Assembly (NCBI GenBank): GCA_002298165.1 | Contig: DBMI01000118.1 | Coordinates: 1 to 15,440 of the forward strand | Source of the DNA: Desulfarculales bacterium UBA702 | GTDB taxonomy: Bacteria > Desulfobacterota > Syntrophobacteria > Syntrophobacterales > Syntrophobacteraceae | Reading direction: 5' to 3' | DNA length: 15,440 nucleotides | Shown: in pieces, positions 7,801-14,030 of the stretch | Layout of the letters: the number at the start of each line of letters is the position of its first letter | Numbering within the stretch: the first letter of the stretch is position 1 | The notes under the pieces: model-generated | Database searches by the model: none | Told to the model about the DNA's origin: nothing | The model's input: the letters and a program-made list of their open reading frames with translations, nothing else | Translations under genes and position numbers: made by a program

Positions 7801-8878
7801 CGGCGGGCAGTGCCTTGTCTACAGGTCCTTCCTGTTGCGATTCGGCAGGCGCTTTGCGCACAAGTTTTTGTAGATTGCTTAGCCCATCCTCGTCAAAACG
7901 AACATCCAGCTTGCCTCCATCAACCCGAAGCTTCTTCGTGCGAATTGTTCTTGCGGCCAGTTCGATCAATCCACCTTCGAATTCCAATTTTCCAAGCTCG
8001 AAAAACAGCCGATCGGCGCCGCTAAGCTTTAGAGCAACTTTTGATACATCTATTTTAAAATCATTAAGCGCCACTTGGAGCGGAGTGTTTCCGGTGTCTA
8101 TAATGTAGCCGGTGCTGAGGGTGAGCGTGCCGGATGGAGGCTCCAGGTTGAAGCTGCTTTGCTGAAAGCGCCATAGCGTTGCGGCCTGAATTCCGTTGAA
8201 AAGAACCTTCCCCGTGGACCGGAATGGGATTAGATCAACATCACCCTGCCATTCAATCGATTCCCCACCCTGCGTTTTCGCTTGTAGAGAGTAGGAGCCA
8301 TTCTGGTTAAGGTGCGTCGACAGGCTTTTAAGATTTAAATTCAGATCCTGGAAGTTGACAACAGCAGTAGCCTGACGTTTGTCGGTTATCCTGATCTCTC
8401 CTCCCGTAAGTTCCAGATTGCGCAGGAGGAGCCTGACGGGTTTTGAATCCGCGGTGCTTTGTGGTTCAGGTTTTTGCTCGGTTGACTTCGGGGCGAGCCG
8501 AGAAAGATTCAGCGTACCGTCTTCCTCGATTACCAGGTTGAGCATCGGTTTTTCGAGTTGAAACTCGCTTACAACCGCCGCCCACTTGAATATACTGCTC
8601 ATCCCAAGGTCGACATAGAACCGCTCGAATCCGATCAGCGGGGAGTCAGCCTGATCCTTCAGACTGAAATCTTTTATTTCAACCCGGAATAGAAGAGGAT
8701 TGATCCAAACCTTTCCAATAGCGGCTTGGCATTTGAGCTGCTCTTGAGCGAATTTTGGAAGATACCAGCGCACGGCCAATGGAATGATAAAGAACCCAAT
8801 AATGGAATAAAGGATCAGTGAAGCTGCAGGAATGAGAAAACGCTTGCTTACCAGAACGCGCCTGACTGAAATTTCCAT
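4811..8878 (-). CDS. DUF748/AsmA-like giant envelope protein with OmpA-like C-terminal segment
   Basis: A 1355-residue protein. Residues 14-40 form an N-terminal membrane anchor (LILYSIIGFFIIPLAVRWYL), followed by the DUF748/AsmA-type opening QLKCQAAIGKVWINPLLFRV and long beta-rich repeats. A 149-residue unit beginning at PW(385-386) is repeated at PW(534-535); both contain HFGAKGAPKPLFEAQ/RFGAKGAQKPLFEAQ and LSISRIAL(H/N)DGHFD. A third, diverged start occurs at PW(701-702). The repeats are joined by Ala/Pro/Lys-rich linkers. From about residue 1130, FEPGKTVIPPPEKEKLKKV followed by LVLQGRYSPEIDG resembles an OmpA-like region. AsmA/DUF748 relatives (for example YhdP) span the periplasm and are implicated in lipid transport or outer-membrane integrity; that role is inferred here. 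ATG 8878 follows AAAGGATCGCGAG, a good ribosome-binding site. The frame is intact over 4 kb. Confidence 0.9.
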   Translation of the reverse strand: MEISVRRVLVSKRFLIPAASLILYSIIGFFIIPLAVRWYLPKFAQEQLKCQAAIGKVWINPLLFRVEIKDFSLKDQADSPLIGFERFYVDLGMSSIFKWAAVVSEFQLEKPMLNLVIEEDGTLNLSRLAPKSTEQKPEPQSTADSKPVRLLLRNLELTGGEIRITDKRQATAVVNFQDLNLNLKSLSTHLNQNGSYSLQAKTQGGESIEWQGDVDLIPFRSTGKVLFNGIQAATLWRFQQSSFNLEPPSGTLTLSTGYIIDTGNTPLQVALNDFKIDVSKVALKLSGADRLFFELGKLEFEGGLIELAARTIRTKKLRVDGGKLDVRFDEDGLSNLQKLVRKAPAESQQEGPVDKALPAVEAKPAPKQEAKIPAGDSAPPANEPPWKLSIDAIEVKNVAFELEDISRVSPLSAGVESFSFSTGVSIEAGQQLGVSARRMATEFKGVHFGAKGAPKPLFEAQSLKLEGEEVDLGARMLSISRIALHDGHFDVEIGEDGKSNIEKLMSPRPELAAQSKPKLTDSPGDSQSSVSEAPWKVNIDSVELKNIALGIEDLSRATPVSAAVGSISFNTKVNIEAGSKVELSAKELATELNGMRFGAKGAQKPLFEAQKLSLEGGEVNLGARSLSISRIALNDGHFDFGMGADGKPNIENLISPRSAIPAGSPVKASSAKRPAKLVAAKAQPKPAAEEPAKPGAIQGQPWSFLLKNFELNNFRSAISDSKVLPGKDLYALQSITVRVENIDGKSPMNFDVGLSVAQGGKVSLSGKVDPYSQSVDTRVNIAGLSLSPIQPYLDPFLTLQLQSALVSAQGTFGYGMPKKSKLVYEGSFGIDKLSLNQPKSKNPYLGWEKLSIPKLKMTLAPNLLQIPEIKLSKLQGELIIAEDHTVNLTKVVKEQPANKGAPTSAQKKSDEPFPFSIGKIWIADGNIAFADLSLRPKFMARIHQLKGSVSKLSMEKQTMTEIQLDGLVDRYGTAKVLGTVDLGDFKRSSDVNVVFKNVEMSSVSPYSGKFAGRRIKSGKISMDLNYKIQDHQLVGDNKIIVDNLVLGERVDSPDAVNLPLDLAITLLSDSNGRIDLGLPVSGDLDNPQFAVWPLVWKVFVNVMTKAATAPFRALGALFGEGTEKLESVEFEPGKTVIPPPEKEKLKKVSDVLQKKPQLKLVLQGRYSPEIDGIEMKKLKLRRALNEKMGIKSNAEEDLGPIDLEDSGTRRALEKIYVERFGSKNRDELDRAVKEGTIQPRVIQDESEQKSKKKKKNIFSRTMSSVKFYKVVPGAKSPDQQQIMAAEMYYRLVENESLDEKVLVQLATSRSAAVSEELLKVVGVPADRIDTKEPEPLADEPGVSAGLSVDVISGSP

Positions 8879-9061
8879 CTCGCGATCCTTTGCTGCCGAG
8901 TAAGCTGTTTTTACTCTTTCCCCGGAACGCTTGACATGGAGTTTTGTGGGGTTTGCAACAATGTAGCAGAAGCGGTTTTGCCGATCAAGTCAAAGACGGC
9001 AGCCAAAGGCGATCGGGGGTGCAAATGCAGCAGCGGTGGCAGGCAAGATTGGAAGGACACA
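8879..9061. other. Upstream region of the DUF748 gene, no gene seen
   Basis: The stretch holds the ribosome-binding site of the DUF748 gene and a small perfect 6-bp hairpin (GAGTAA ... TTACTC, 8899-8917). No convincing coding frame or promoter pair with normal spacing was found. Beyond 9062 the sequence becomes the long dispersed repeat. Confidence 0.35.
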
Positions 9062-9308
9062 ACCGGATTGCCGCGAAATCATTCGGAGATGACGTTCTCA
9101 ATGCTCATACCCAGGTAGATCATGCAATGGGTTTGGGTAACAGCCCGGGGAGACCGTGCTCAACCAGAGCTGGAATTATTTCAAATCTCTAATTGACGTC
9201 CATGCGACCACGTGGGCCCGTGAAGCGGAGCAGGGGAGGGTGCGTGCATTGATCCAAAGCCCTCACGCAAACGCACTGGCAGCAAAAAACCCGTTGCCTA
9301 TCACCCGT
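9062..9308. repeat. Long direct repeat, copy A (pairs with 13057-13306)
   Basis: About 247 bases align along their whole length with 13057-13306 in the same orientation, by eye at about 80-85% identity. Shared blocks include CTCATACCCAG, TAGATCATGCAATG, GGGGAGACCGTGCTCAACCA, TCAAATCTC and CATGCGACCACG. The right 105 bases (from about 9203) are a copy of the GC-rich palindromic repeat: GCGGAGCA, GTGCGTGCATTGATC, then the GGCAGC / A-rich loop / GTTGCC hairpin and TCACCCGT. The copy lies downstream of the propeller gene stop. The left end CCGGATTGC matches the right arm of the palindrome at 12982-13090, so the element is composite. Confidence 0.75.
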
Positions 9309-9497
9309 GTATTTTATTTTATCTGGTAAAGCGGCAACTTAGCCGTTTCAAAAAGTAGACGTGAAAGATAATCAGCACTCAGCAAAACACGGTGAGCTTC
9401 GGGCTGCCCCATTCGGCACAGGTTGGATACCCTTAAACTCCAGAGCAGGAGGGATTATAAATCCTGCCGCCTGCCCTGCAGTTCTAAGACAAGTCGC

Positions 9498-11024
9498 CTA
9501 CTTGTTTTCCAAAGATACCGCATTCAGCTTAACAGGATCGAGATTGCTTATGATGCTGCGGGCCTGTACTAAGAAACTTTCAGCCTGCCTAGGCGGAATT
9601 TTCTTGTTTTTCAGAGCATTTACCTCATTGGCGAAAGCTTTCAATGCATTTGCGGAAGCCACCGGCTGCAGCTTGTCGAGGGATTTGTCCGCTGAATCCA
9701 GCTTTGAAATCAGGCTGTTTGTCGTCCCACTTGCCAGGTGATACGAAAGGATTAGTTGTCGCAGGTATTTGATATGACCCTGGACACTGCCCCATGACTT
9801 CACTTTAGCGGTACGCTTGAGATTCCCCCGGAACAGGGGCCAGGAGCTGTTCGCCGGGCCATAGGAACTCGTCTGTGCCATTTTGACGGAGAGAGCGCAA
9901 CCGACGTAGATTGATCCGTCATACCAAATTGCGGGAGAAGAATGCACCTGTCCCTCGGTGTTGAAGAGGATGTTTTCGGAAGCATAGCTGCCATGATCAA
10001 CGACCTGGTGAAAGTCATTATCCAGGGACCCAAAATATATAACTCCATTCGCCCCGACGCCTGGAGGGGCAGGATAACCCGGTTCATGCCCCCAGGAGTT
10101 ATTCGCCCACTTCATTGAGCCGTCAGCAGAGTTTATCGCATACAGCATGTTACTATGAGGTGCCTCGGACAGATCGGTGGCGGTAACATAAATCGTGTTA
10201 TCGGCCCCAATCGCGGGAGAACTGTGCCCTTGAAAAGTTACCCCATAGTCCGTGGTAAAATCCCATTTCAAATTTCCGTTTCGGTCCCTTGCATAAAGTT
10301 TCATGCGGTCAGTATAGTAGATGGTGCCGTCATGCCCAATCGCAGGCGGAGCTGTACATTGGCCGGCCAAACATTGGCTCTCCATGTAATAATGCCATTT
10401 GTAGTTTTTGTTTCGGTCGATTGCAACTATCTGAACGTTTACCGGACCACCCGCGGCAAACGATTCAGCCTTGAAGTAGATAGTGCCGTCCGAACCGATA
10501 ACCGGATCACTCACTTTATAATCATAGCCGACTTGATAAGACCACTTGAGGGTCAAATCCGGGTTGAAGGCAAACAGCTTGGAAGTATTTGAGCCAATGT
10601 AGACAGTCCCGTCATCTTCTATGGCAGGGGCTCCCAGGAATAGGCAGTCTGCCGCGTCGTAATGCACCTCCGCTCCATTTGCATCGAAGGCGAATAGAAA
10701 ATGCCCTGCCCCGGCATAAATAAGACCATTGGGGCCTATTGCAGGCGACCAGGCATATGCGCCCCCGGGCTGCCCCTCCGGGAACTTCCATTTTTGTGTC
10801 CCATCGGGATTGATTGCGTAGAAATATCCTGTCAGGGCTCCGACGTATATAGTGCCGTCATCGCCCACCGCAGGTGACCCAGGAACGCCGAAGTTAAGGC
10901 CGTTATTGGCGGAGCCGGTAAAAAACTCCCAGGCCCGTACATGATCGGCTTGAAAAAGAAGAATTCCGACACAGAAAGCAAAGGCAAGACCAATCTTTAA
11001 GCTTCTTGTTCGTCGAGCAGACAT
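9498..11024 (-). CDS. Secreted PQQ-type beta-propeller protein with C-terminal FIMAH domain
   Basis: A 508-residue protein. Residues 1-31 are a signal peptide (LAFAFCVGILLF core, likely cleavage after HVRA). Residues 50-405 hold eight repeats of the form SPAIGxDGTIYVG...LYAINxDGxxKW, for example SPAVGDDGTIYVG, APAIEDDGTVYIGS and SPAIGADNTIYVT. This is the PQQ/BamB-like propeller signature of exported proteins. The segment ends with WPLFRGNLKRT. From about 420 to 495, LISKLDSADKSL, ANALKAFANEVNAL and QAESFLVQARSII match the FIMAH-type helical domain found at the C-termini of extracellular proteins. No PQQ-enzyme catalytic residues are evident, so it is more likely a structural or surface-recognition protein than a dehydrogenase. 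ATG 11024 follows AAGGAGACTGAAA, a strong ribosome-binding site. Confidence 0.88.
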   Translation of the reverse strand: MSARRTRSLKIGLAFAFCVGILLFQADHVRAWEFFTGSANNGLNFGVPGSPAVGDDGTIYVGALTGYFYAINPDGTQKWKFPEGQPGGAYAWSPAIGPNGLIYAGAGHFLFAFDANGAEVHYDAADCLFLGAPAIEDDGTVYIGSNTSKLFAFNPDLTLKWSYQVGYDYKVSDPVIGSDGTIYFKAESFAAGGPVNVQIVAIDRNKNYKWHYYMESQCLAGQCTAPPAIGHDGTIYYTDRMKLYARDRNGNLKWDFTTDYGVTFQGHSSPAIGADNTIYVTATDLSEAPHSNMLYAINSADGSMKWANNSWGHEPGYPAPPGVGANGVIYFGSLDNDFHQVVDHGSYASENILFNTEGQVHSSPAIWYDGSIYVGCALSVKMAQTSSYGPANSSWPLFRGNLKRTAKVKSWGSVQGHIKYLRQLILSYHLASGTTNSLISKLDSADKSLDKLQPVASANALKAFANEVNALKNKKIPPRQAESFLVQARSIISNLDPVKLNAVSLENK

Positions 11025-11138
11025 TTTCAGTCTCCTTTATTTAATTCCTTGGAAGGGCTGGTAAAACCGGGATACAAAGGCAATGCAGGGGGTGATGCAA
11101 AAAGATGGCGCAAAAAGATCTCAATTTTTGTAAGACTA

Positions 11139-11167
11139 TCTACAGCAGAGTAATGGATTTTTGTCAA
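11139..11167 (-). promoter_or_regulatory. Possible sigma70-type promoter of the propeller gene
   Basis: On the minus strand TTGACA (11162-11167) is a perfect -35 box, followed after 17 bases by TGTAGA (11139-11144), a 3/6 match to the -10 consensus. It lies about 115 bases upstream of the ATG at 11024, in an AT-rich stretch. The -35 and spacing are ideal; the -10 is poor. Confidence 0.45.
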
Positions 11168-11265
11168 CTTTTATTAGTCAAGGGTCTTAAGGGGAGGTCT
11201 TTTCGCCTGCCACGCGGAGGCTGGAAAGCATGAGCTGGTTGTTATCACGAAATAATTGGAGAACC

Positions 11266-11338
11266 TCGGTTAAGGGCATGACGAAGTCAGGGGACCACGT
11301 CATAACAATGAGTAAACAATTGTTCCGTTAAGGTGACG
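11266..11338 (+). repeat. Left arm of a long inverted repeat flanking the DUF5996 gene
   Basis: This arm matches the reverse complement of 12782-12863. Shared blocks are TTGGAGAAC, CTCGGTT, GACCACGTCATAACAATG, GTAAACAATTGTTCCGTTAA and TGACG; overall about 85% by eye with a few small gaps. The two arms point inward towards the gene at 11498-12421. The arm itself contains a short palindrome (AACAATTGTT). Confidence 0.75.
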
Positions 11339-11344
11339 TCTATT

Positions 11345-11450
11345 CGCCCACGGCGAGGCGGTGCGGAGCACAGGAGGATGCGCGCATTGATCAAGTCCCT
11401 CTTGCCTACGCCATTAACCCCGCCCTGGGCGGTGTTGCCAGTGCCACCCA
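11345..11450. repeat. Dispersed GC-rich palindromic repeat, rearranged copy
   Basis: Plus-strand modules are CGCCCACGGCGAGGCGGTGC, GGAGCAC, GGATGCGCGCATTGATCAAG, CTTGCC, then CCCCGCCCTGGGCGGTGTTG and CCAGTGCCACCC. The right part is the hairpin box seen in the opposite orientation at 3591-3630, in place of the A-rich-loop hairpin of the other copies. It ends about 50 bases from the DUF5996 stop codon and directly abuts the left inverted-repeat arm. Confidence 0.68.
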
Positions 11451-11497
11451 TGCTTTCATGGCCCCGATACCTGCCTGCCAAGCCAACTCAACGCTGC

Positions 11498-12421
11498 TTA
11501 GGTGCGCTCCAGCGCGGTCCGATCCCATTTCCCCAGGTTCGCAGCCGCCTCATAGGTGCTTTGGAAAAATGATAGCAGTTTTTCATCCGGTGAGGATGCC
11601 TTGCGCACAGCCTCGTATGGCAGCAAGAACTCACCAAGATCCTTGCTATAATAGGCCTCACCTGGAAGGACCGGATAATCTTTGAACCCTTCGGGTTCCG
11701 GGTAGGCATAGGCATAATAGGCAGGCTCTCCCAATCCCGCGCCGGGCCAGAATCCACAACTGCTCACCTCGTGCGAATATGCCTCTATGACCACAAAATG
11801 GGCAAGGTTCGGTGACGGTGAGTGCATTGGGGCGCGGCGCCCGGAAAATCGAGTAACAGCCAGATCGAATGATCCCCAGAAAAAGTGCACCGGGCTAACC
11901 TTGCCAATAAAGCCCGAACGAAATTGATGCATCACCCGGGCGGAATTGGCCAGGACCTTCCAGCAGCGGTGAGCGTACTCCGGGTCATAGGCGGCATGCT
12001 TTGTGTCCTGCTCGAAGGGAATGCGTTCCTCCGTTTCAACAGGTATGGTCCAGATGGCTATCTCTATCCCCAGCGACCTGAGAGTATCCATGGTCTCTTG
12101 AAAAAAGTCGGCAACGGAGCGGGGTCTGAGGGCGATTGAGCGCTTTTCTCCGTGATCGGTCAGGACCAGCATTTCGTGGGTAAAGAAATCGAAATCAACC
12201 TGGAACGTGCTCGATTGGTAGGGGATTGGGGAAGTTGTCAACCCCCGCGCGGTCAGGTACAGCGGGACCTGCCACCAGTGGTTTACCATGGGGGCAAGAC
12301 CCAGCCGAATCTTGCCGATGATCTGGGTCCACATGTGCAGCGTTGCATAAGTTTGTTCCCAGGCACTCAAAGGCAACTGGGGCCAGGTATCTTTCGCTGT
12401 GGTATCCAATGAGTTTGGCAT
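11498..12421 (-). CDS. DUF5996 family protein
   Basis: A 307-residue protein that opens with WPQLPLSAWEQTYATLHMWT, then QIIGKIRLGLAP, NHWWQVPLY and RGLTTSPIPY. Later come FDFFTHEMLVL, HFFWGSFDLAVTRFSGR, HEVSSCGFWPG and PAYYAYAYPEP. These blocks are characteristic of the DUF5996 family, whose biochemical role is unknown. The protein is rich in Trp, His and Tyr, lacks a signal peptide or membrane segment, and is presumably cytoplasmic. ATG at 12419-12421 is the first start; no strong ribosome-binding site precedes it (GGAATCCCCATC), which is odd for an otherwise intact gene. It lies alone, bracketed by the inverted-repeat arms at 11266 and 12782, so it may travel as a cassette. Long plus-strand frames inside it are shadows. 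Confidence 0.88.
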   Translation of the reverse strand: MPNSLDTTAKDTWPQLPLSAWEQTYATLHMWTQIIGKIRLGLAPMVNHWWQVPLYLTARGLTTSPIPYQSSTFQVDFDFFTHEMLVLTDHGEKRSIALRPRSVADFFQETMDTLRSLGIEIAIWTIPVETEERIPFEQDTKHAAYDPEYAHRCWKVLANSARVMHQFRSGFIGKVSPVHFFWGSFDLAVTRFSGRRAPMHSPSPNLAHFVVIEAYSHEVSSCGFWPGAGLGEPAYYAYAYPEPEGFKDYPVLPGEAYYSKDLGEFLLPYEAVRKASSPDEKLLSFFQSTYEAAANLGKWDRTALERT

Positions 12422-12601
12422 GATGGGGATTCCGTAGTTGTTATTTGCAAGGCGCTGCTAACGGCGGCTTTGAACATAGGGCTAAAATTAAGCACGGCCG
12501 CCGCGGCAAACAACCAGTTGCGGGACCCCCGGTCCTCGCCGGCTGGATTTGCCACTGCGTGCCTTACCGGAACCCGATGGATATAAACAAAGGAGGCAAA
12601 G

Positions 12602-12688
12602 ATGGACAAAAAGATAAACCCAATAACTCAGAATAACTTGCCATCTATATGGAATCTAATCGAAGAATACCTCGCATGGAAAATATGA
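12602..12688 (+). CDS. Possible 28-residue small ORF with a strong ribosome-binding site
   Basis: A perfect AAAGGAGG sits 5 bases before ATG 12602. The frame reads MDKKINPITQNNLPSIWNLI and then EEYLAWKI before TGA at 12686-12688. It may be a genuine micropeptide or, more likely, the surviving 5' end of a longer gene interrupted when the repeats arrived. It lies divergently upstream of the DUF5996 gene, inside the inverted-repeat pair. I do not recognise the peptide. Confidence 0.35.
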   Translation: MDKKINPITQNNLPSIWNLIEEYLAWKI

Positions 12689-12747
12689 TCCGGATGTACT
12701 CAACTTTTTTAATCTTCAGGAGTTAAATGCCCCAGGAGAGATGATGC

Positions 12748-12770
12748 GGCACCGGCAACCCCGCCCACGG
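12748..12770. repeat. Partial GC-rich repeat box (GGCACCGGCAAC type)
   Basis: GGCACCGGCAACCCCGCCCA is the left box of the dispersed palindromic repeat, as at 3591 and 14535. It directly adjoins the right arm of the inverted repeat at 12782, mirroring the way the copy at 11345 adjoins the left arm. Confidence 0.55.
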
Positions 12771-12781
12771 ACGCATAGCGC

Positions 12782-12863
12782 CGTCAACTTAACGGAACAA
12801 TTGTTTACCCATTGTTATGACGTGGTCTCCTGACCGCGTCAGGACCTCAACCGAGTTCTCCAA
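12782..12863 (-). repeat. Right arm of the long inverted repeat flanking the DUF5996 gene
   Basis: The reverse complement of this arm matches 11266-11338. The longest shared block is the AAACAATTGTTCCGTTAA segment next to GACCACGTCATAACAATG. It begins about 360 bases upstream of the DUF5996 start codon. No obvious target-site duplication is seen outside the two arms. Confidence 0.75.
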
Positions 12864-12981
12864 ACTATCTAGGAGCCAAGTGGAGACCTTCGGTCGGAGC
12901 GGGTACTACGGTCGGAACGGACTGTTGCCAAATAGAGCGTGTCTAAAATTGCTAAACCAAAGGATGACATTGGCTTAAGAA

Positions 12982-13090
12982 CGTCATTCCCGCATGCTTC
13001 TGGCGGGAATCCAGTGTCTTGCTTCGTGAAACCATTTGACTTCGGGATTCAAAGCGGCCGGATTGCTGCCAAAAGCATGCGGGTATGACG
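12982..13090. repeat. GTCATTCCCGC-type palindromic element
   Basis: The left end CGTCATTCCCGCATGCTTCT (continuing GGC, 12982-13004) is the reverse complement of 13068-13090 with two mismatches, and GGCGGGAATCCAGTGTCTT follows. This matches the widespread palindromic intergenic repeat that starts CGTCATTCCCGC and continues GGGAATCCAG, found in many proteobacterial genomes. At 109 bp with no coding capacity it resembles a MITE. Its right arm merges directly into the 250-bp repeat that follows. Confidence 0.78.
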
Positions 13091-13306
13091 GTTTTCAATA
13101 CTCATACCCAGTTAGATCATGCAATGAGTTTGGGCAACCGTCCGGGGAGACCGTGCTCAACCAGAGCTGGGATTATATCAAATCTCGTAAATTGACGGCC
13201 ATGCGACCACGCAAGGCCGGTGTGCGGAGCACGGAGAATGCGTGCATTGATCCAATGGCCTCACGCAAATGCACTGGCAGCAAAAAAACCCGTTGCCAGT
13301 GATAAT
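13057..13306. repeat. Long direct repeat, copy B (pairs with 9062-9308)
   Basis: It aligns with 9062-9308 from CCGGATTGC through CTCATACCCAG, GGGGAGACCGTGCTCAACCA and CATGCGACCACG to the terminal hairpin. From about 13203 it contains the GC-rich core: GGTGTGCGGAGCACGG, ATGCGTGCATTGATCC, then CACTGGCAGC / A-rich loop / GTTGCCAGTG, a 10-bp stem with one mismatch (13272-13301). It lies about 200 bases downstream of the lipoprotein gene stop at 13501. Confidence 0.76.
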
Positions 13307-13500
13307 CATATTGGTCTAGACCACTTAGGACATTGGGTAATCCATTTACTTTCAGGAGAACACTCTTGTTGCGAGAGCGCTCCCTTCGCTGGCAAATATC
13401 GGCTATGTAATTTTTATTGTCGCACCCAATAGGAAGCTATCCGGCACCCGCCAAACCGTCTAGAATGATTCATGGACAGGCTTAATATACATATATTGCT

Positions 13501-13911
13501 TCATCTCATTAAGGGCTTGTTGTTGTTTACCAATTTAAGTACACGATCACCAGTAAATGTATATTGGAACTTAATAAAAATGGTTTGACTTGGAGTAATC
13601 GCGAGTTCTGTTACCAGTGTTCCGTCTCGGTGGGAAGTAATGCTGATCTTATGAATTCCGGGTGAAAGATAGGCAAAGGAATAGCCATTTTTTGCAAGAG
13701 TATAAAATACCTTATCATCGATGCTCGCAGCGTGACTTGGCTCAAATTCATATTCAACTTCATCGTGATACATGTATAGCAGTCCATTCTGATCAGAAGG
13801 AGGAGATGCTTCAAAAAATGTTGGACCGTTCGCAACTGTTAAATAACGCCATTCGCATCCAGAGACAAACATAACTATTATTAAAGCCAATAGTCTCAGT
13901 ATTTTCACCAC
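13501..13911 (-). CDS. DUF2846-like lipoprotein
   Basis: A 136-residue protein with an N-terminal hydrophobic helix and lipobox VSGC (Cys19), so it should be lipidated and anchored in the outer or inner membrane. The mature part, GLLYMYHDE, then SIDDKVFYTLAKNGYSFAYL, SPGIHKISITS and a late beta stretch IFIKFQY, follows the pattern of DUF2846-like lipoproteins (display of a short Ig-like beta domain: 'iYiYR', 'G.Y....l.pG.h.i'). Function is unknown. The start is GTG at 13909-13911 or the adjacent GTG at 13906-13908; AGAAGGGA on the minus strand lies 5-8 bases upstream. It follows the second lipoprotein gene by about 120 bases in the same direction, so the two may be co-transcribed, although their sequences are not related. 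Confidence 0.8.
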   Translation of the reverse strand: MVKILRLLALIIVMFVSGCEWRYLTVANGPTFFEASPPSDQNGLLYMYHDEVEYEFEPSHAASIDDKVFYTLAKNGYSFAYLSPGIHKISITSHRDGTLVTELAITPSQTIFIKFQYTFTGDRVLKLVNNNKPLMR

Positions 13912-14030
13912 CGGTCCCTTCTTTACTCATGGTAGAAACAAGCTTATGCTCCCTTGATCTGCGGCCGGAACTGTTAGTTTGAAAGAGGGTATTTCACTAC
14001 TCATGAACGACCAAAACCTTCACCATTGTT

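Noticed and set aside
7298..8108. Plus-strand open frames of up to 197 codons inside the DUF748 gene
   Set aside because: They mirror the repeated coding sequence of the minus-strand gene and show no protein family features.
12367..12609. Minus-strand 80-codon frame overlapping the start of the DUF5996 gene
   Set aside because: It is composition-driven, overlaps a firm gene start in another frame, and has no recognisable features or ribosome-binding site.
9062..13306. CRISPR array
   Set aside because: Repeat copies are long, diverged and kilobases apart, with genes between them; no regular short spacers and no cas genes.
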